Shown here in pieces: positions 1 through 6,964 of a stretch of DNA of 18,052 nucleotides. The notes beneath the pieces were generated by a model that did no database searches, was not told where the DNA came from, and saw only the letters and a program-made list of their open reading frames with translations. Source of the DNA: JBKHYG01 sp046565595 (GTDB taxonomy: Bacteria; Actinomycetota; AC-67); contig JBKHYG010000037.1 of assembly GCA_046565595.1 (NCBI GenBank), positions 1-18,052 on the forward strand, read 5' to 3'. The position numbers and the translations under genes are program-made. How positions within the stretch are numbered: the stretch's first letter is position 1; every line of letters starts with the position of its first letter.

Positions 1-413
1 AGCGCTTCCTCGTCGTCGGCGCCCACCACGGAACTGACACAACGACGATCGATCCACTTGATGTCGCCCAGTCCGCCTTCGACGACTATCGGTTTGAGGA
101 CGATGCCCCCGGCACGCAGATCCGCAATCTCGCTCCGGGAAACCTCTTCGAGCACGGCTCGGTTCGATCCGTCCGGGAAACATTCGATGCGGATGCGTGC
201 GTCCCGGATGCGTGCATCGGCGGGTCCCGCAACCGTGCCGATCAGGGCGGCGATGCTGTCTGCGTCGTAGGGCCATCCGCAGCGCTCGAGGCTCGAGTAC
301 AGCCGCATCAGTTGTTGGTCCACATCGACCGGTCCACCGTTCTCGATACGCATCGTCTCGAATATGCCGTACGAAGGGTCAGGTCCGGCACTCGCGACGG
401 GGAACTCAGCCAT
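1..413 (-). CDS. pabC: Class IV aminotransferase, probable aminodeoxychorismate lyase (partial)
   Basis: This is the N-terminal 137 residues or so of a fold-type IV PLP enzyme; the C-terminus lies beyond the window start. As aminodeoxychorismate lyase it would split 4-amino-4-deoxychorismate into p-aminobenzoate and pyruvate for folate. Visible features are the N-terminal strand motif YGIFETMR (about residues 15-22), a following MRLYSSLERCG helix, and IKWIDRR with Lys119 as the likely PLP Schiff-base lysine, matching the K-W-x-D-R motif of the family. The start ATG at 413 overlaps the end of pabB by 8 bp (ATGGCTGA), which implies translational coupling, and the pabB partnership is the main reason for preferring lyase over branched-chain or D-amino-acid aminotransferase. 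The substrate-specifying C-terminal half is not visible. Confidence 0.85.
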   Translation of the reverse strand, partial: MAEFPVASAGPDPSYGIFETMRIENGGPVDVDQQLMRLYSSLERCGWPYDADSIAALIGTVAGPADARIRDARIRIECFPDGSNRAVLEEVSRSEIADLRAGGIVLKPIVVEGGLGDIKWIDRRCVSSVVGADDEEA

Positions 414-1632
414 CGATGAGCCTGGCTCCTGCGATCGCCAGCAGCGTCGACGCTTTGGTGAGACATTCCTCGTACTCGGCTTCGGGGTCGGAGTCTGCGA
501 CGATCCCGCCGCCGACGCCGAACCAGATCCGGTCACGATGGATCTCGAAGGTTCGGATCGCGACGCTCCACTCGGCACGGTCGGCGAACGAGTAGCCGAT
601 CGCGCCGGTGTACGCGGCTCGTCCCCAGGGTTCGAGTTCGTTGATCGTCTCGAGGGCTCGCAGCTTCGGGGCGCCGGTTACGGAACCTGGCGGGAATGCT
701 GCTCGCATCAGATCACCATCCCCCACCCCCTCGCGAAGCCGTCCTTCGACGCGCGAAACCAGATGCCAGACGCCCGGGTGTTGCTGTGGTTCGCACAACA
801 TCGGAACCTCGATCGACCCAGGCTCGCACACCCGACCCAGATCGTTGCGCATCAGATCGACGATCATGATGTTCTCTGCGCGATCCTTCTTGGATGCCGC
901 GAGTTCGGCTGCGCCCGACGGCCCAGCAGGCCGAGTGCCCTTGATCGGTTCCGTAGCCACGCTGCGACCTTCGCGCAACAGGAAGGTCTCGGGAGACATG
1001 CTCACGATGGCGGTGTCACCTCTTCGCACGAAGGCGGCTCGACGGGGCGCGGCAGCCTCGACGCCTGCACAGAACAGGGCCAGCGGGTCACCTTCGAAGA
1101 TCGCCTCGGCGCGCATGGTGAGGTTCGCTTGGAAGAACTCACCCTGCGCGATCCGGTCCAACACCCTGCCGACAGACTTCATGTGGGCCCCCCGCCCCGG
1201 CGTCGCAGCGAAGTCACCACAGACGAAGGGCGTCGGTTCAGCAGGTCGAGATAGCAGGTCGCGCACGATCTCGGCGAGATCGGTTTCTCCGTCGAACCTC
1301 CAACCATCACCTTCGGCCGAGATCACCCCCGGATACCTCGCCAGAAGGACCGAGGGGATCTGGGGGTCGCGTTCGGGAGGTGCCTGCAGCGACTCGATCA
1401 GGTCACCCGCCGGGAACCCCACCGAGCCGAACCAGGCTGACGCGAGATCCTCACCCGGCTGATCGAGACCCCGGAAAGGATCTTGGTCGGCCACCGTAAC
1501 CGGCTCTCCCAAAGCGAAGATCGATCGTTGCCATCCTGCCCCGATCAGCGCAACATTGACCATCCCGCCGAGCCGTCTCGCGACATCGACCGGCTCGAGG
1601 CCATAAGCGGGATCCAGGTTGGGCATCGACAC
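406..1632 (-). CDS. pabB: Aminodeoxychorismate synthase component I
   Basis: This 408-residue chorismate-utilising enzyme makes 4-amino-4-deoxychorismate from chorismate and ammonia, the ammonia normally coming from a glutaminase subunit (PabA/TrpG) that is not in this window. The signature PIKGTRP (Lys231) marks the PabB subgroup; anthranilate synthases usually have Ala at that position. Other conserved blocks are ENIMIVDLMRNDLGR (253-267), FPPGSVTGAPK (313-323), YTGAIGY (341-347) and the C-terminal GVGGGIVADSDPEAEYEE (372-389). The N-terminal part (1-130) is divergent, as is usual. The start is GTG at 1632, with AGGGG about 13 bases upstream; an ATG two codons later (1626) is possible. It is followed by pabC with an 8-bp overlap, forming one operon for p-aminobenzoate. 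The upstream gap of 195 bp separates it from a divergent ABC exporter. Confidence 0.93.
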   Translation of the reverse strand: MSMPNLDPAYGLEPVDVARRLGGMVNVALIGAGWQRSIFALGEPVTVADQDPFRGLDQPGEDLASAWFGSVGFPAGDLIESLQAPPERDPQIPSVLLARYPGVISAEGDGWRFDGETDLAEIVRDLLSRPAEPTPFVCGDFAATPGRGAHMKSVGRVLDRIAQGEFFQANLTMRAEAIFEGDPLALFCAGVEAAAPRRAAFVRRGDTAIVSMSPETFLLREGRSVATEPIKGTRPAGPSGAAELAASKKDRAENIMIVDLMRNDLGRVCEPGSIEVPMLCEPQQHPGVWHLVSRVEGRLREGVGDGDLMRAAFPPGSVTGAPKLRALETINELEPWGRAAYTGAIGYSFADRAEWSVAIRTFEIHRDRIWFGVGGGIVADSDPEAEYEECLTKASTLLAIAGARLIDG

Positions 1633-1827
1633 TGAAACTATTGCGCCCCTGGTCGATACGCGCGCGATCGGTCGAAAAGGCTGACGGGACCGATCCTGGC
1701 GGTAGTAGCATCCGTGCTGATGCGTTAGTTGGGCCTTCGGCGACCGCGCCCGCCTCCAACCCCCGCCGCGCTACGAAGCGCGCTGCCTGCACGCGTCCAC
1801 ACGCTCCTTTCTCTTCGGAGGTTCACC
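1633..1827. promoter_or_regulatory. Divergent intergenic region between pabB and ABC exporter
   Basis: This 195-bp gap must hold promoters for both flanking operons. I see two short hairpins: GCATC/GATGC at 1708-1723, and CGCGCT/AGCGCG with an ACGA loop at 1767-1782, the latter inside the likely leader of the exporter. A loose promoter-like pair (CTGACG at 1681 and TAGTAG at 1703) points towards the exporter but is weak. No gene or recognisable operator was found. The promoter role follows from gene orientation, not from a convincing motif. Confidence 0.35.
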
Positions 1828-2586
1828 ATGTCTGCCATTGCGATGCGCGGCGTCGTCAAACGCTTCGGCGACTTCACCGCGATCGACAACTTGGATCTGA
1901 CCGTTCCCGATGGACAGATCTGCGGGATCCTGGGCCCGAACGGCGCCGGGAAGACCACGACCATCCTGATGGTGTTGGGCATCATCACGCCTGACCAAGG
2001 ACGCATCCAGATCCTCGGTCACAACTATCCGGCCGAACGCACAGAAGCCATCGTGCAGACCGGCTATTGGGCCTCGTACCTGGGCCTGCCAGGCAAGTTG
2101 AAGGTCCGCGAGATGCTCGGGGTCTTCAACGATCTATACGGGGGTCCTCGCCGCGCGATCGATGAAGCCATCCAGCTCGTCGGGATAGAACACCTGCTTG
2201 GCAAGGTCCCCTCTGAGATGTCTTCTGGGCAGAAGACCTTGGTCGGTATGGCACGGACGATCGTCGGCAATCCAAGACTGCTGATCCTTGACGAGCCGAC
2301 CGCGTCCCTTGACCCCGAGGTCGCAGAAAGGCTCCGGCGGATCATCGGCGACCTGCACGCCCAGCGCGGCATGACGGTGCTGATCACCAGTCACAACATG
2401 CAGGACATCGAGAGGCTCTGCTCTCGCGTCGTCTTCCTCGCTAATGGAAGGATCGTCGCCGATGACTCGCCAGGAGCATTGGTTTCTCGCTATGGGGACA
2501 TGGAGCAGAGCTTCTTGAGGATCGCCGAGATGAGCCGCGCCAACGACGCTGCGATCCCGGCTGAGCGAGTGAAGGAGGGAACATGA
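1828..2586 (+). CDS. ABC transporter ATP-binding protein (ABC-2 exporter type)
   Basis: This 252-residue nucleotide-binding subunit hydrolyses ATP to drive a membrane exporter. The Walker A motif GPNGAGKT lies at 36-43, the signature is MSSGQK (131-136, a variant of LSGGQ), Walker B is LLILDEP (151-157), the D-loop is SLDPE (160-164), and the switch His is in ITSHN (His189). The start ATG at 1828 is supported by GGAGG at 1817-1821 with a 6-base gap; the same frame is open upstream to 1729 but that extension has no family similarity. The stop overlaps the permease start (ATGA), so the two subunits are made together. The substrate (drug, lipid or polysaccharide) cannot be told from the sequence. 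Confidence 0.93.
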   Translation: MSAIAMRGVVKRFGDFTAIDNLDLTVPDGQICGILGPNGAGKTTTILMVLGIITPDQGRIQILGHNYPAERTEAIVQTGYWASYLGLPGKLKVREMLGVFNDLYGGPRRAIDEAIQLVGIEHLLGKVPSEMSSGQKTLVGMARTIVGNPRLLILDEPTASLDPEVAERLRRIIGDLHAQRGMTVLITSHNMQDIERLCSRVVFLANGRIVADDSPGALVSRYGDMEQSFLRIAEMSRANDAAIPAERVKEGT

Positions 2587-3374
2587 ATCTGCGTCGGATC
2601 CGCGGGGTTTACCGCCGCCAGTTCCTGGAACTGTGGCACAACCCTTCGGAACTGTTCGAGATCTTCAGCTGGGCGATCCTGGACCTGTTGGCTTGGGGAC
2701 TGCTCGCGTCATTCATCCAGAGAGGCGACATCGAATTGCCACTACCCATCGCATTCCTGATCGGAAGCGCGTTGCTGTGGAATGTGATGTTCCGAGTGCA
2801 GATCGGCGCTTCGTTCGGCTTCCTGTGGGAAGTGTGGAGCGGGAATGCTCTAGCTGTGTTCGCATCGCCGGTCCGGCCACTTGAGTACTTCGTCGCGTCG
2901 ACCGCGTTCGGTTTCACGATCGCGGCCGTGCAGCTGAGCGTCATGTCAACCGTCGCCGCAGCCGGCTTCGGATTCGGTTTCGGAAGTCTTGGAGCCGGGC
3001 TGGTGCCATTCTTCGCAGTGCTGATCGTGTTCGGTCTTGCGATGTCGTTCCTGGTGCTTGGATTGATCCTGAGGTTCGGTCATGGAGCGAACATGCTCGC
3101 TTGGACCCTTACCGGACTGATGCAACCTCTGTCGGCTGTCTACTACCCGCTTGACATCCTGCCGGCCTGGCTGCAGAAGGTTTCGGTGCTGTTGCCGACG
3201 ACTCATGCCTTCGAGGCGATGCGCGAAGTGATGGCTACGGGAGGTGTGCCGTGGGATCGTGTCAGCGTGGGCTTCGCTCTCGATCTGGTCTACCTGATCA
3301 TCGGGATCGCATACGCGGCCCGCATGCTGGAGGTTCTGAAGGATCGCGGATACGCCACCCGCTACGCCTACTGA
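2583..3374 (+). CDS. ABC-2 type transporter permease
   Basis: This 263-residue integral membrane protein has about six hydrophobic segments (roughly residues 25-45, 55-75, 105-130, 140-165, 170-190 and 228-248), the usual fold of an ABC-2 permease. The C-terminal part contains the family-typical run around PLSAVYYPLDILPAWLQ, followed by LLPTTHAFEAMRE. The start ATG at 2583 overlaps the ATPase stop and has GGAGG at 2575-2579, so it is translationally coupled. Transcription probably ends at the hairpin at 3414-3442. It would form a homodimer with two ATPase subunits in the cytoplasmic membrane. The export substrate is unknown; the two-gene layout resembles drug or lipid exporters, but this is inference. 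Confidence 0.9.
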   Translation: MNLRRIRGVYRRQFLELWHNPSELFEIFSWAILDLLAWGLLASFIQRGDIELPLPIAFLIGSALLWNVMFRVQIGASFGFLWEVWSGNALAVFASPVRPLEYFVASTAFGFTIAAVQLSVMSTVAAAGFGFGFGSLGAGLVPFFAVLIVFGLAMSFLVLGLILRFGHGANMLAWTLTGLMQPLSAVYYPLDILPAWLQKVSVLLPTTHAFEAMREVMATGGVPWDRVSVGFALDLVYLIIGIAYAARMLEVLKDRGYATRYAY

Positions 3375-3413
3375 GCTCTGGCAACGACGAAGGGCACCGT
3401 TACCGGGAAAGAA

Positions 3414-3442
3414 GAAGGAGCACCCGGGGTGGGTGCTCCTTC
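3414..3442. terminator. Bidirectional terminator between convergent genes
   Basis: A perfect 12-bp stem (GAAGGAGCACCC with its complement) closes a 5-base loop. It sits 39 bases after the permease stop and 15 bases after the stop of the convergent small protein gene. There is no T-run on the plus side; on the minus side the stem is followed by a pyrimidine-rich TTCTTTCCC. Position and stem strength make a shared terminator likely. Confidence 0.8.
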
Positions 3443-3457
3443 GGTCATCTGCTCAGA

Positions 3458-3715
3458 TCAACCGCCTGTGGTTCCGCCGCTGGTTCCACCGCTGGTGTCA
3501 CCAGAGGTGCCCGAGTCCGCGGGCGGTACCGGATTCTCGATCGGCGTGTTGTTGCCGGGGTCATCAGCACCGCCATCGTTGTTGGCGAAGGCGAAGAACA
3601 GCGCCACCGCGATGATCGCAGCCACGATGACTCCGACGATGATCCCCATCGAACTGCGATCTTCAACGACGCGGTCGCGTTCAACGGTCGTGTGATGCTC
3701 GTGTCCAACCGACAT
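3458..3715 (-). CDS. Small single-span membrane protein with Gly/Ser/Thr-rich tail
   Basis: I do not recognise a named family. The 85 residues comprise a charged, His-containing N-terminus (1-22), one strongly hydrophobic helix (about 23-44, beginning MGIIVGVIV), an acidic Asn/Asp segment (NNDGGADDPGNN), a Pro-rich link, and a tail of repeated SGGT-like units ending TTGG. The start ATG at 3715 has a strong ribosome site AGGAGG 8 bases upstream, which makes it a convincing gene. The TM segment followed by a disordered tail suggests a membrane-anchored protein, but its topology is uncertain. It lies 87 bp downstream of the CocE-type hydrolase on the same strand, with a nested inverted repeat between them, so it may be a separate unit. 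Confidence 0.8.
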   Translation of the reverse strand: MSVGHEHHTTVERDRVVEDRSSMGIIVGVIVAAIIAVALFFAFANNDGGADDPGNNTPIENPVPPADSGTSGDTSGGTSGGTTGG

Positions 3716-3758
3716 AGTGAGTTCCTCCTGCTTCTGTCGACGCCTCTCCGGCGCGATG

Positions 3759-3800
3759 GCAGCAGGTTTCCCCTCTGGACGCCGGCGTCAAACCTGCTGC
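3759..3800 (-). repeat. Nested inverted repeat, terminator-like
   Basis: Perfect 11-bp arms GCAGCAGGTTT (3759-3769) and AAACCTGCTGC (3790-3800) enclose a 20-base loop that itself contains a perfect 12-bp palindrome GACGCCGGCGTC (3778-3789). It starts 2 bases after the stop codon of the CocE-type hydrolase on the minus strand, so transcription of that gene would form it. There is no T-run, so it may be a factor-assisted terminator, an mRNA 3'-end stabiliser, or a processing site between the hydrolase and the small membrane protein. Confidence 0.6.
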
Positions 3801-3802
3801 GG

Positions 3803-5380
3803 TCAGGCGGTCGGGAGGATGAGCGTGGCGTCGTCGAGATGCAGGGTGGTCGTCGCACGCCAAACATCAGGGGCTATCCAGGTATTGGATGATGATGCGA
3901 TCCAGAGTTCGAGGGTTTCCCCAACGCCCAGATCGGCCGACATCGCATGGAACTCGAGGCTGATGCTCGTGCGTTCGCCGGGCACGGTGGGAACCGGTTC
4001 AGCTAGACCCTGCCGGAACCGGGCGTCGGCGAAAGCGCGTCCGATCACCTCGCACGAACCGGAACTGCAGGCTCGCAGCCATGCCGCGAAACGCGTTCCG
4101 GGAGAGTCCGTCGTGAAAGGCAACTCGAGCCTCGGGCGGCCCTCGATCCTGGAAGGCCCACCGAAGCCGAGGGTTCGCGAAGCGGCGCCCGAGCCCGTCG
4201 CGAACATCGCCGTCTCGGTAAGGGTGCCGCTGTCCTGGATCATCGACGAGCCACCACCGACCGGCACCTCCACGGGCGTGCCGCCGAGATCGCTCCTCAG
4301 GTCGAATCCCGCGCCGCCCCGGCCATCGATGATCACCGGATCGATCTGATCCACACCGTTGTCGACGCCATAGAGGTAGTGGTCGAACCAGTTGAACAAC
4401 AGCGGAACCCAACCGCCGTACGCGGGCAACGCATGCTCCCATTGGCCGGCGACCAGCACCTTGCGGCCGGGCAACGCTTGGAACCAGTCGAGGCCCTGAG
4501 AGGGTTTCACATTCCAGTCGTTCAATCCGTGCGCGACCAGGACCGGCACCTCCACCATGTCCGCGCGGCTCAGATATCGGCGTTCCTCCCAGAAAGCATC
4601 GGATCGGCCATCGGCATAGCCCGCCAAGGTCTGCTCGACGCGCGCACACGGCCGGAACCGGTCGGTCAGCGCCGTCGGATCATCCAACCGATTCTGATCG
4701 GGAGGCGGAACCACCCCGTAGGCGAACATGAAGTCGGCTGGCGTATCAGAAGGCGGATCGAGGTCAGCACGATCGCCGCTGGAAGTGATGCGAGCCCCAC
4801 GCTCGTAGGCATAGTCGTACCACGAACTGATCGCGCTGATGGGAACGATCGTCTTCAGGTGAGGCGGCTGCTCGATGGCCGCAGCGTTCGCGGTCGTGCC
4901 GTCGTAGGACGCGCCGATCATCGCGACGGCGCCGTTACTCCAGACGGGAACCGTCCCGAACCATTCGACCGTGTCGTATCCGTCCTGTCTCTCCTTGATG
5001 CCGCCGTAGTCCCAACAGCCGCCCGAGTTGTATGTGCCCCGGACATCCACGATCGCCCATGCGTACCCGCGGCGGACCAGACGCGATGCGTATAGGTCGG
5101 TAGGCAGATCGTCCTCGTTGCGGTCCAGTGCCTTCATCACAGCGTGATAAGGCGTCATCTGGATCACGACCGGGACCCGCTGCTCGGTCACCGGTCGCCA
5201 CACATCGGCGCTGAGGGTGATCCCGTCGCGCATCGGGATCCGCAGCCTCTCGTGGACGAACGAACCGAAGTTGCCGGGACCCTCGCCCGCCTGCGCGGCG
5301 GCCCAAGGCAGTGTCACGGCCAAGACGCAAGCCGAGATCGCCGACACCATGAGTTTGCGCATATCGGGATGTTCGGTCAC
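3803..5380 (-). CDS. Secreted CocE/NonD (X-Pro dipeptidyl-peptidase S15-type) hydrolase
   Basis: This 525-residue alpha/beta hydrolase has a signal peptide (hydrophobic core about 11-28, cleavage near AAAQA). The catalytic triad is visible: Ser158 in GASYDG, Asp288 in HGLNDW and His316 in WEHALP. The RIPMRDGITLSADVWRP segment (47-63) and the VRRGYAWAIVDVRGTYNSGG block are typical of the S15/CocE family, and residues about 350-525 fit the C-terminal jelly-roll domain. It would cleave esters or proline-containing peptides outside the membrane; the exact substrate is unknown. I chose GTG at 5380, preceded by an AGGAAGAG purine run; ATG at 5362 is possible. The open frame extends to 5524, but the signal peptide sets the start. 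It is divergent from the cupredoxin gene, with only 52 bp between starts. Confidence 0.9.
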   Translation of the reverse strand: MTEHPDMRKLMVSAISACVLAVTLPWAAAQAGEGPGNFGSFVHERLRIPMRDGITLSADVWRPVTEQRVPVVIQMTPYHAVMKALDRNEDDLPTDLYASRLVRRGYAWAIVDVRGTYNSGGCWDYGGIKERQDGYDTVEWFGTVPVWSNGAVAMIGASYDGTTANAAAIEQPPHLKTIVPISAISSWYDYAYERGARITSSGDRADLDPPSDTPADFMFAYGVVPPPDQNRLDDPTALTDRFRPCARVEQTLAGYADGRSDAFWEERRYLSRADMVEVPVLVAHGLNDWNVKPSQGLDWFQALPGRKVLVAGQWEHALPAYGGWVPLLFNWFDHYLYGVDNGVDQIDPVIIDGRGGAGFDLRSDLGGTPVEVPVGGGSSMIQDSGTLTETAMFATGSGAASRTLGFGGPSRIEGRPRLELPFTTDSPGTRFAAWLRACSSGSCEVIGRAFADARFRQGLAEPVPTVPGERTSISLEFHAMSADLGVGETLELWIASSSNTWIAPDVWRATTTLHLDDATLILPTA

Positions 5381-5397
5381 GCGAGGCTCTCTTCCTG

Positions 5398-5411
5398 CTG
5401 CCCACGGGCAG
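5398..5411. promoter_or_regulatory. Palindrome in a 52-bp divergent start region
   Basis: CTGCCCACGGGCAG is an inverted repeat with 6-bp arms and a 2-base centre, midway between the oppositely oriented starts of the CocE-type hydrolase and the cupredoxin-like gene. Its position would let one bound regulator affect both genes. No regulator family can be assigned, and the repeat could be chance in G+C-rich DNA. Confidence 0.35.
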
Positions 5412-5432
5412 GATTTCCGACCGCAAGGTTGA

Positions 5433-5846
5433 ATGCGTGTCACGATGAGTCGAAGGATCGTCATCTCCGTGCTGGCCTCGGTCGCGCTGCTGTTCGCCCC
5501 CACGCAGACCAGCGCAGCGCCCATCCATGAGGTCGTTGCGACCTACAACACCTACCTCCCCGGCGATGTGCGGCTACCCGAACTCGAGTTGGTGATCCAT
5601 CAGGGCGACTCGATGCTGCTGTCCAACCTGGACCCGATGGGGATGTTCTTCTTCCTGCCCGATCACTCGATCACCGAGATGCCCCCGCCTCCGCTGACGA
5701 AGCCTCGCTTCGATTCGGGAACCGTCCCGATCGGAGATACAGCGTCGGTCGAGGGCGTCGAGCAACTCGAGCCTGGCGTCTACCGCTTCTTCTGCGATAC
5801 GCACGGTCCGGTCATGGCTGGCACGCTCACGGTCGTAGCTGGTTGA
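5433..5846 (+). CDS. Secreted cupredoxin-like (blue copper) domain protein
   Basis: This 137-residue exported protein has a signal peptide at 1-29 (core ISVLASVALLFA, cleavage near TSAAP). The mature part is a single cupredoxin-like beta sandwich. Candidate copper ligands are His78 (in LPDHSI), Cys121, His124 and Met128 in FFCDTHGPVMAGTLTV, where the C-x2-H-x3-M order is recognisable though the spacing differs from plastocyanin (C-x2-H-x4-M). It would act outside the membrane in electron transfer or copper binding. ATG 5433 has AAGG 4 bases upstream; ATG 5445 is an alternative start. Its 3' end overlaps the convergent alpha/beta hydrolase by 20 bp. No redox partner is seen nearby. Confidence 0.85.
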   Translation: MRVTMSRRIVISVLASVALLFAPTQTSAAPIHEVVATYNTYLPGDVRLPELELVIHQGDSMLLSNLDPMGMFFFLPDHSITEMPPPPLTKPRFDSGTVPIGDTASVEGVEQLEPGVYRFFCDTHGPVMAGTLTVVAG

Positions 5847-6582
5847 GCAGAACCTCTTCGAAGAGATCGCAGGCACGGCTGATCATCTGGCGAGTGAAGT
5901 CGTCATCGCAAAGGAAGTCGAAGCCGTGGATGCCGCTGGGATGGACGGCCAACTCGAAACTCGCGCCGACCTCTTCCGCCCTGGCCTTGAACCTCGCCGT
6001 GCCGTTGGGTAACCAGTCGTTGGCCGGCTCCAGATGCAGATGCGGAGGACTCGCGGCCGAGACACGGCGCAGAGGCGACCATGTCGCCTCGAGTTCTTCG
6101 GTCATCCCGCGATTGTGTTGCCGGTAGGCGGCTGCGCCTAGATCCAAGGGTCCATAGGCGGTCACGATGACGGCACACTCGCTCTGCCCGAGCGTGTAGG
6201 CGACGGGGATCCCGCCGCTGAAGGCGAGAACGCCTAACGGCTCGTCACTGCTGAGGCGAGCTGCGACCTGACGGAAGTCTTCGGCGGGCGCCTCAGGATC
6301 CGTCCAACCGGCAGAGGTGCGATGGGAGACCGCCGCGACGCGCAGGCCTCTATGCGTCAGCAGGCCCGCCCAGCCTCGGAAGGGCCGGCAAGACCGGACA
6401 TCTTCCCGGAGTCCCCAATCCGACGCCGCGTCAGCGGCCTCGCCGTGCCACAAGATCACCGCTGGAGCATCTGGCCCTTCGGATGGCAGGAAGACATCCA
6501 TGATGGCTGCCCCGCACCTGACGCCTTCCTGCGCCGGGATGACGGGCGGCGTCGGGGCTACCAGGGGCGGCAGATCTAACAC
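5827..6582 (-). CDS. Alpha/beta hydrolase (dienelactone-hydrolase-like), cytoplasmic
   Basis: This 251-residue predicted alpha/beta hydrolase has no signal peptide. Its features are the oxyanion-region HGEAA (46-50), a nucleophile elbow LAFSGG (Ser122; Ala replaces the usual first Gly of G-x-S-x-G), and a C-terminal IHGFDF with His219 as the probable catalytic His. A segment around HLEPANDWLPN (183-193) sits where the acid residue is expected. The overall pattern resembles dienelactone hydrolases and related carboxylesterases; the substrate is unknown. The start GTG at 6582 has no clear ribosome site, and an internal ATG at codon 28 is an alternative. The gene ends inside the cupredoxin gene (20-bp overlap, opposite strand) and is divergent from the small membrane peptide. 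Confidence 0.75.
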   Translation of the reverse strand: MLDLPPLVAPTPPVIPAQEGVRCGAAIMDVFLPSEGPDAPAVILWHGEAADAASDWGLREDVRSCRPFRGWAGLLTHRGLRVAAVSHRTSAGWTDPEAPAEDFRQVAARLSSDEPLGVLAFSGGIPVAYTLGQSECAVIVTAYGPLDLGAAAYRQHNRGMTEELEATWSPLRRVSAASPPHLHLEPANDWLPNGTARFKARAEEVGASFELAVHPSGIHGFDFLCDDDFTRQMISRACDLFEEVLLNQLRP

Positions 6583-6675
6583 GAGGCCACGCTACCCATG
6601 GTTCAGTCCATGCTCGCCAGGGTAAGAGACGCCTGTCATCGACGAGACGGAAGACATTTCGGAGAGGAGGAGTCC

Positions 6676-6858
6676 ATGTTCGGGTTGATCCAGGGGATAG
6701 CCTTCTTCTCGCTGGTCGCCGGGATGCTGATCTTCAGCGCCTGGGCAGAATCATGGCTCCGTCGGCCTCTTCCCCCGGCCCCCCCATCAGGCCCAACCCT
6801 CGCGAATCGACCCTCCCCAAGCCGGTTGGTAGGCTCCCGGCGCCGCCGGACCGGCTGA
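6676..6858 (+). CDS. Small membrane peptide, hypothetical
   Basis: This 60-residue product has one hydrophobic helix (about residues 3-25, beginning GLIQGIAFF), then a Pro-rich, Arg-rich tail ending SRRRRTG. ATG 6676 is backed by a very good ribosome site GAGGAGG 8 bases upstream, the main argument that the gene is real; the open frame upstream to 6598 lacks support. The tail would lie in the cytoplasm by the positive-inside rule. It precedes hppA by 106 bp on the same strand and could be co-transcribed with it. No family is recognised. Confidence 0.6.
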   Translation: MFGLIQGIAFFSLVAGMLIFSAWAESWLRRPLPPAPPSGPTLANRPSPSRLVGSRRRRTG

Positions 6859-6921
6859 GTCGGCCGCGGCTCCCAAGCTCACCCGAGGTGCGCCCGCGCC
6901 CGAGTGAGCAGGGCGAACGAT

Positions 6922-6944
6922 GCTCTCGCGAACGACGCGAGAGC
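6922..6944 (+). promoter_or_regulatory. Perfect hairpin in the hppA leader
   Basis: Nine-bp arms GCTCTCGCG and CGCGAGAGC close a 5-base loop AACGA. The repeat ends 2 bases before the GGGAGG ribosome site of hppA (6947-6952). The motif GAACGA occurs at 6915, 6930, 6956 and 6960, that is, beside, inside and after the hairpin. It could be an operator or an RNA structure controlling translation. It could also end transcription from the upstream small gene, though no T-run follows. Confidence 0.5.
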
Positions 6945-6964
6945 CCGGGAGGCATGAACGAACG

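Noticed and set aside
364..1462. Long plus-strand open frames opposite pabB
   Set aside because: They mirror pabB, which has full family motifs; the plus-strand products are low-complexity and match nothing.
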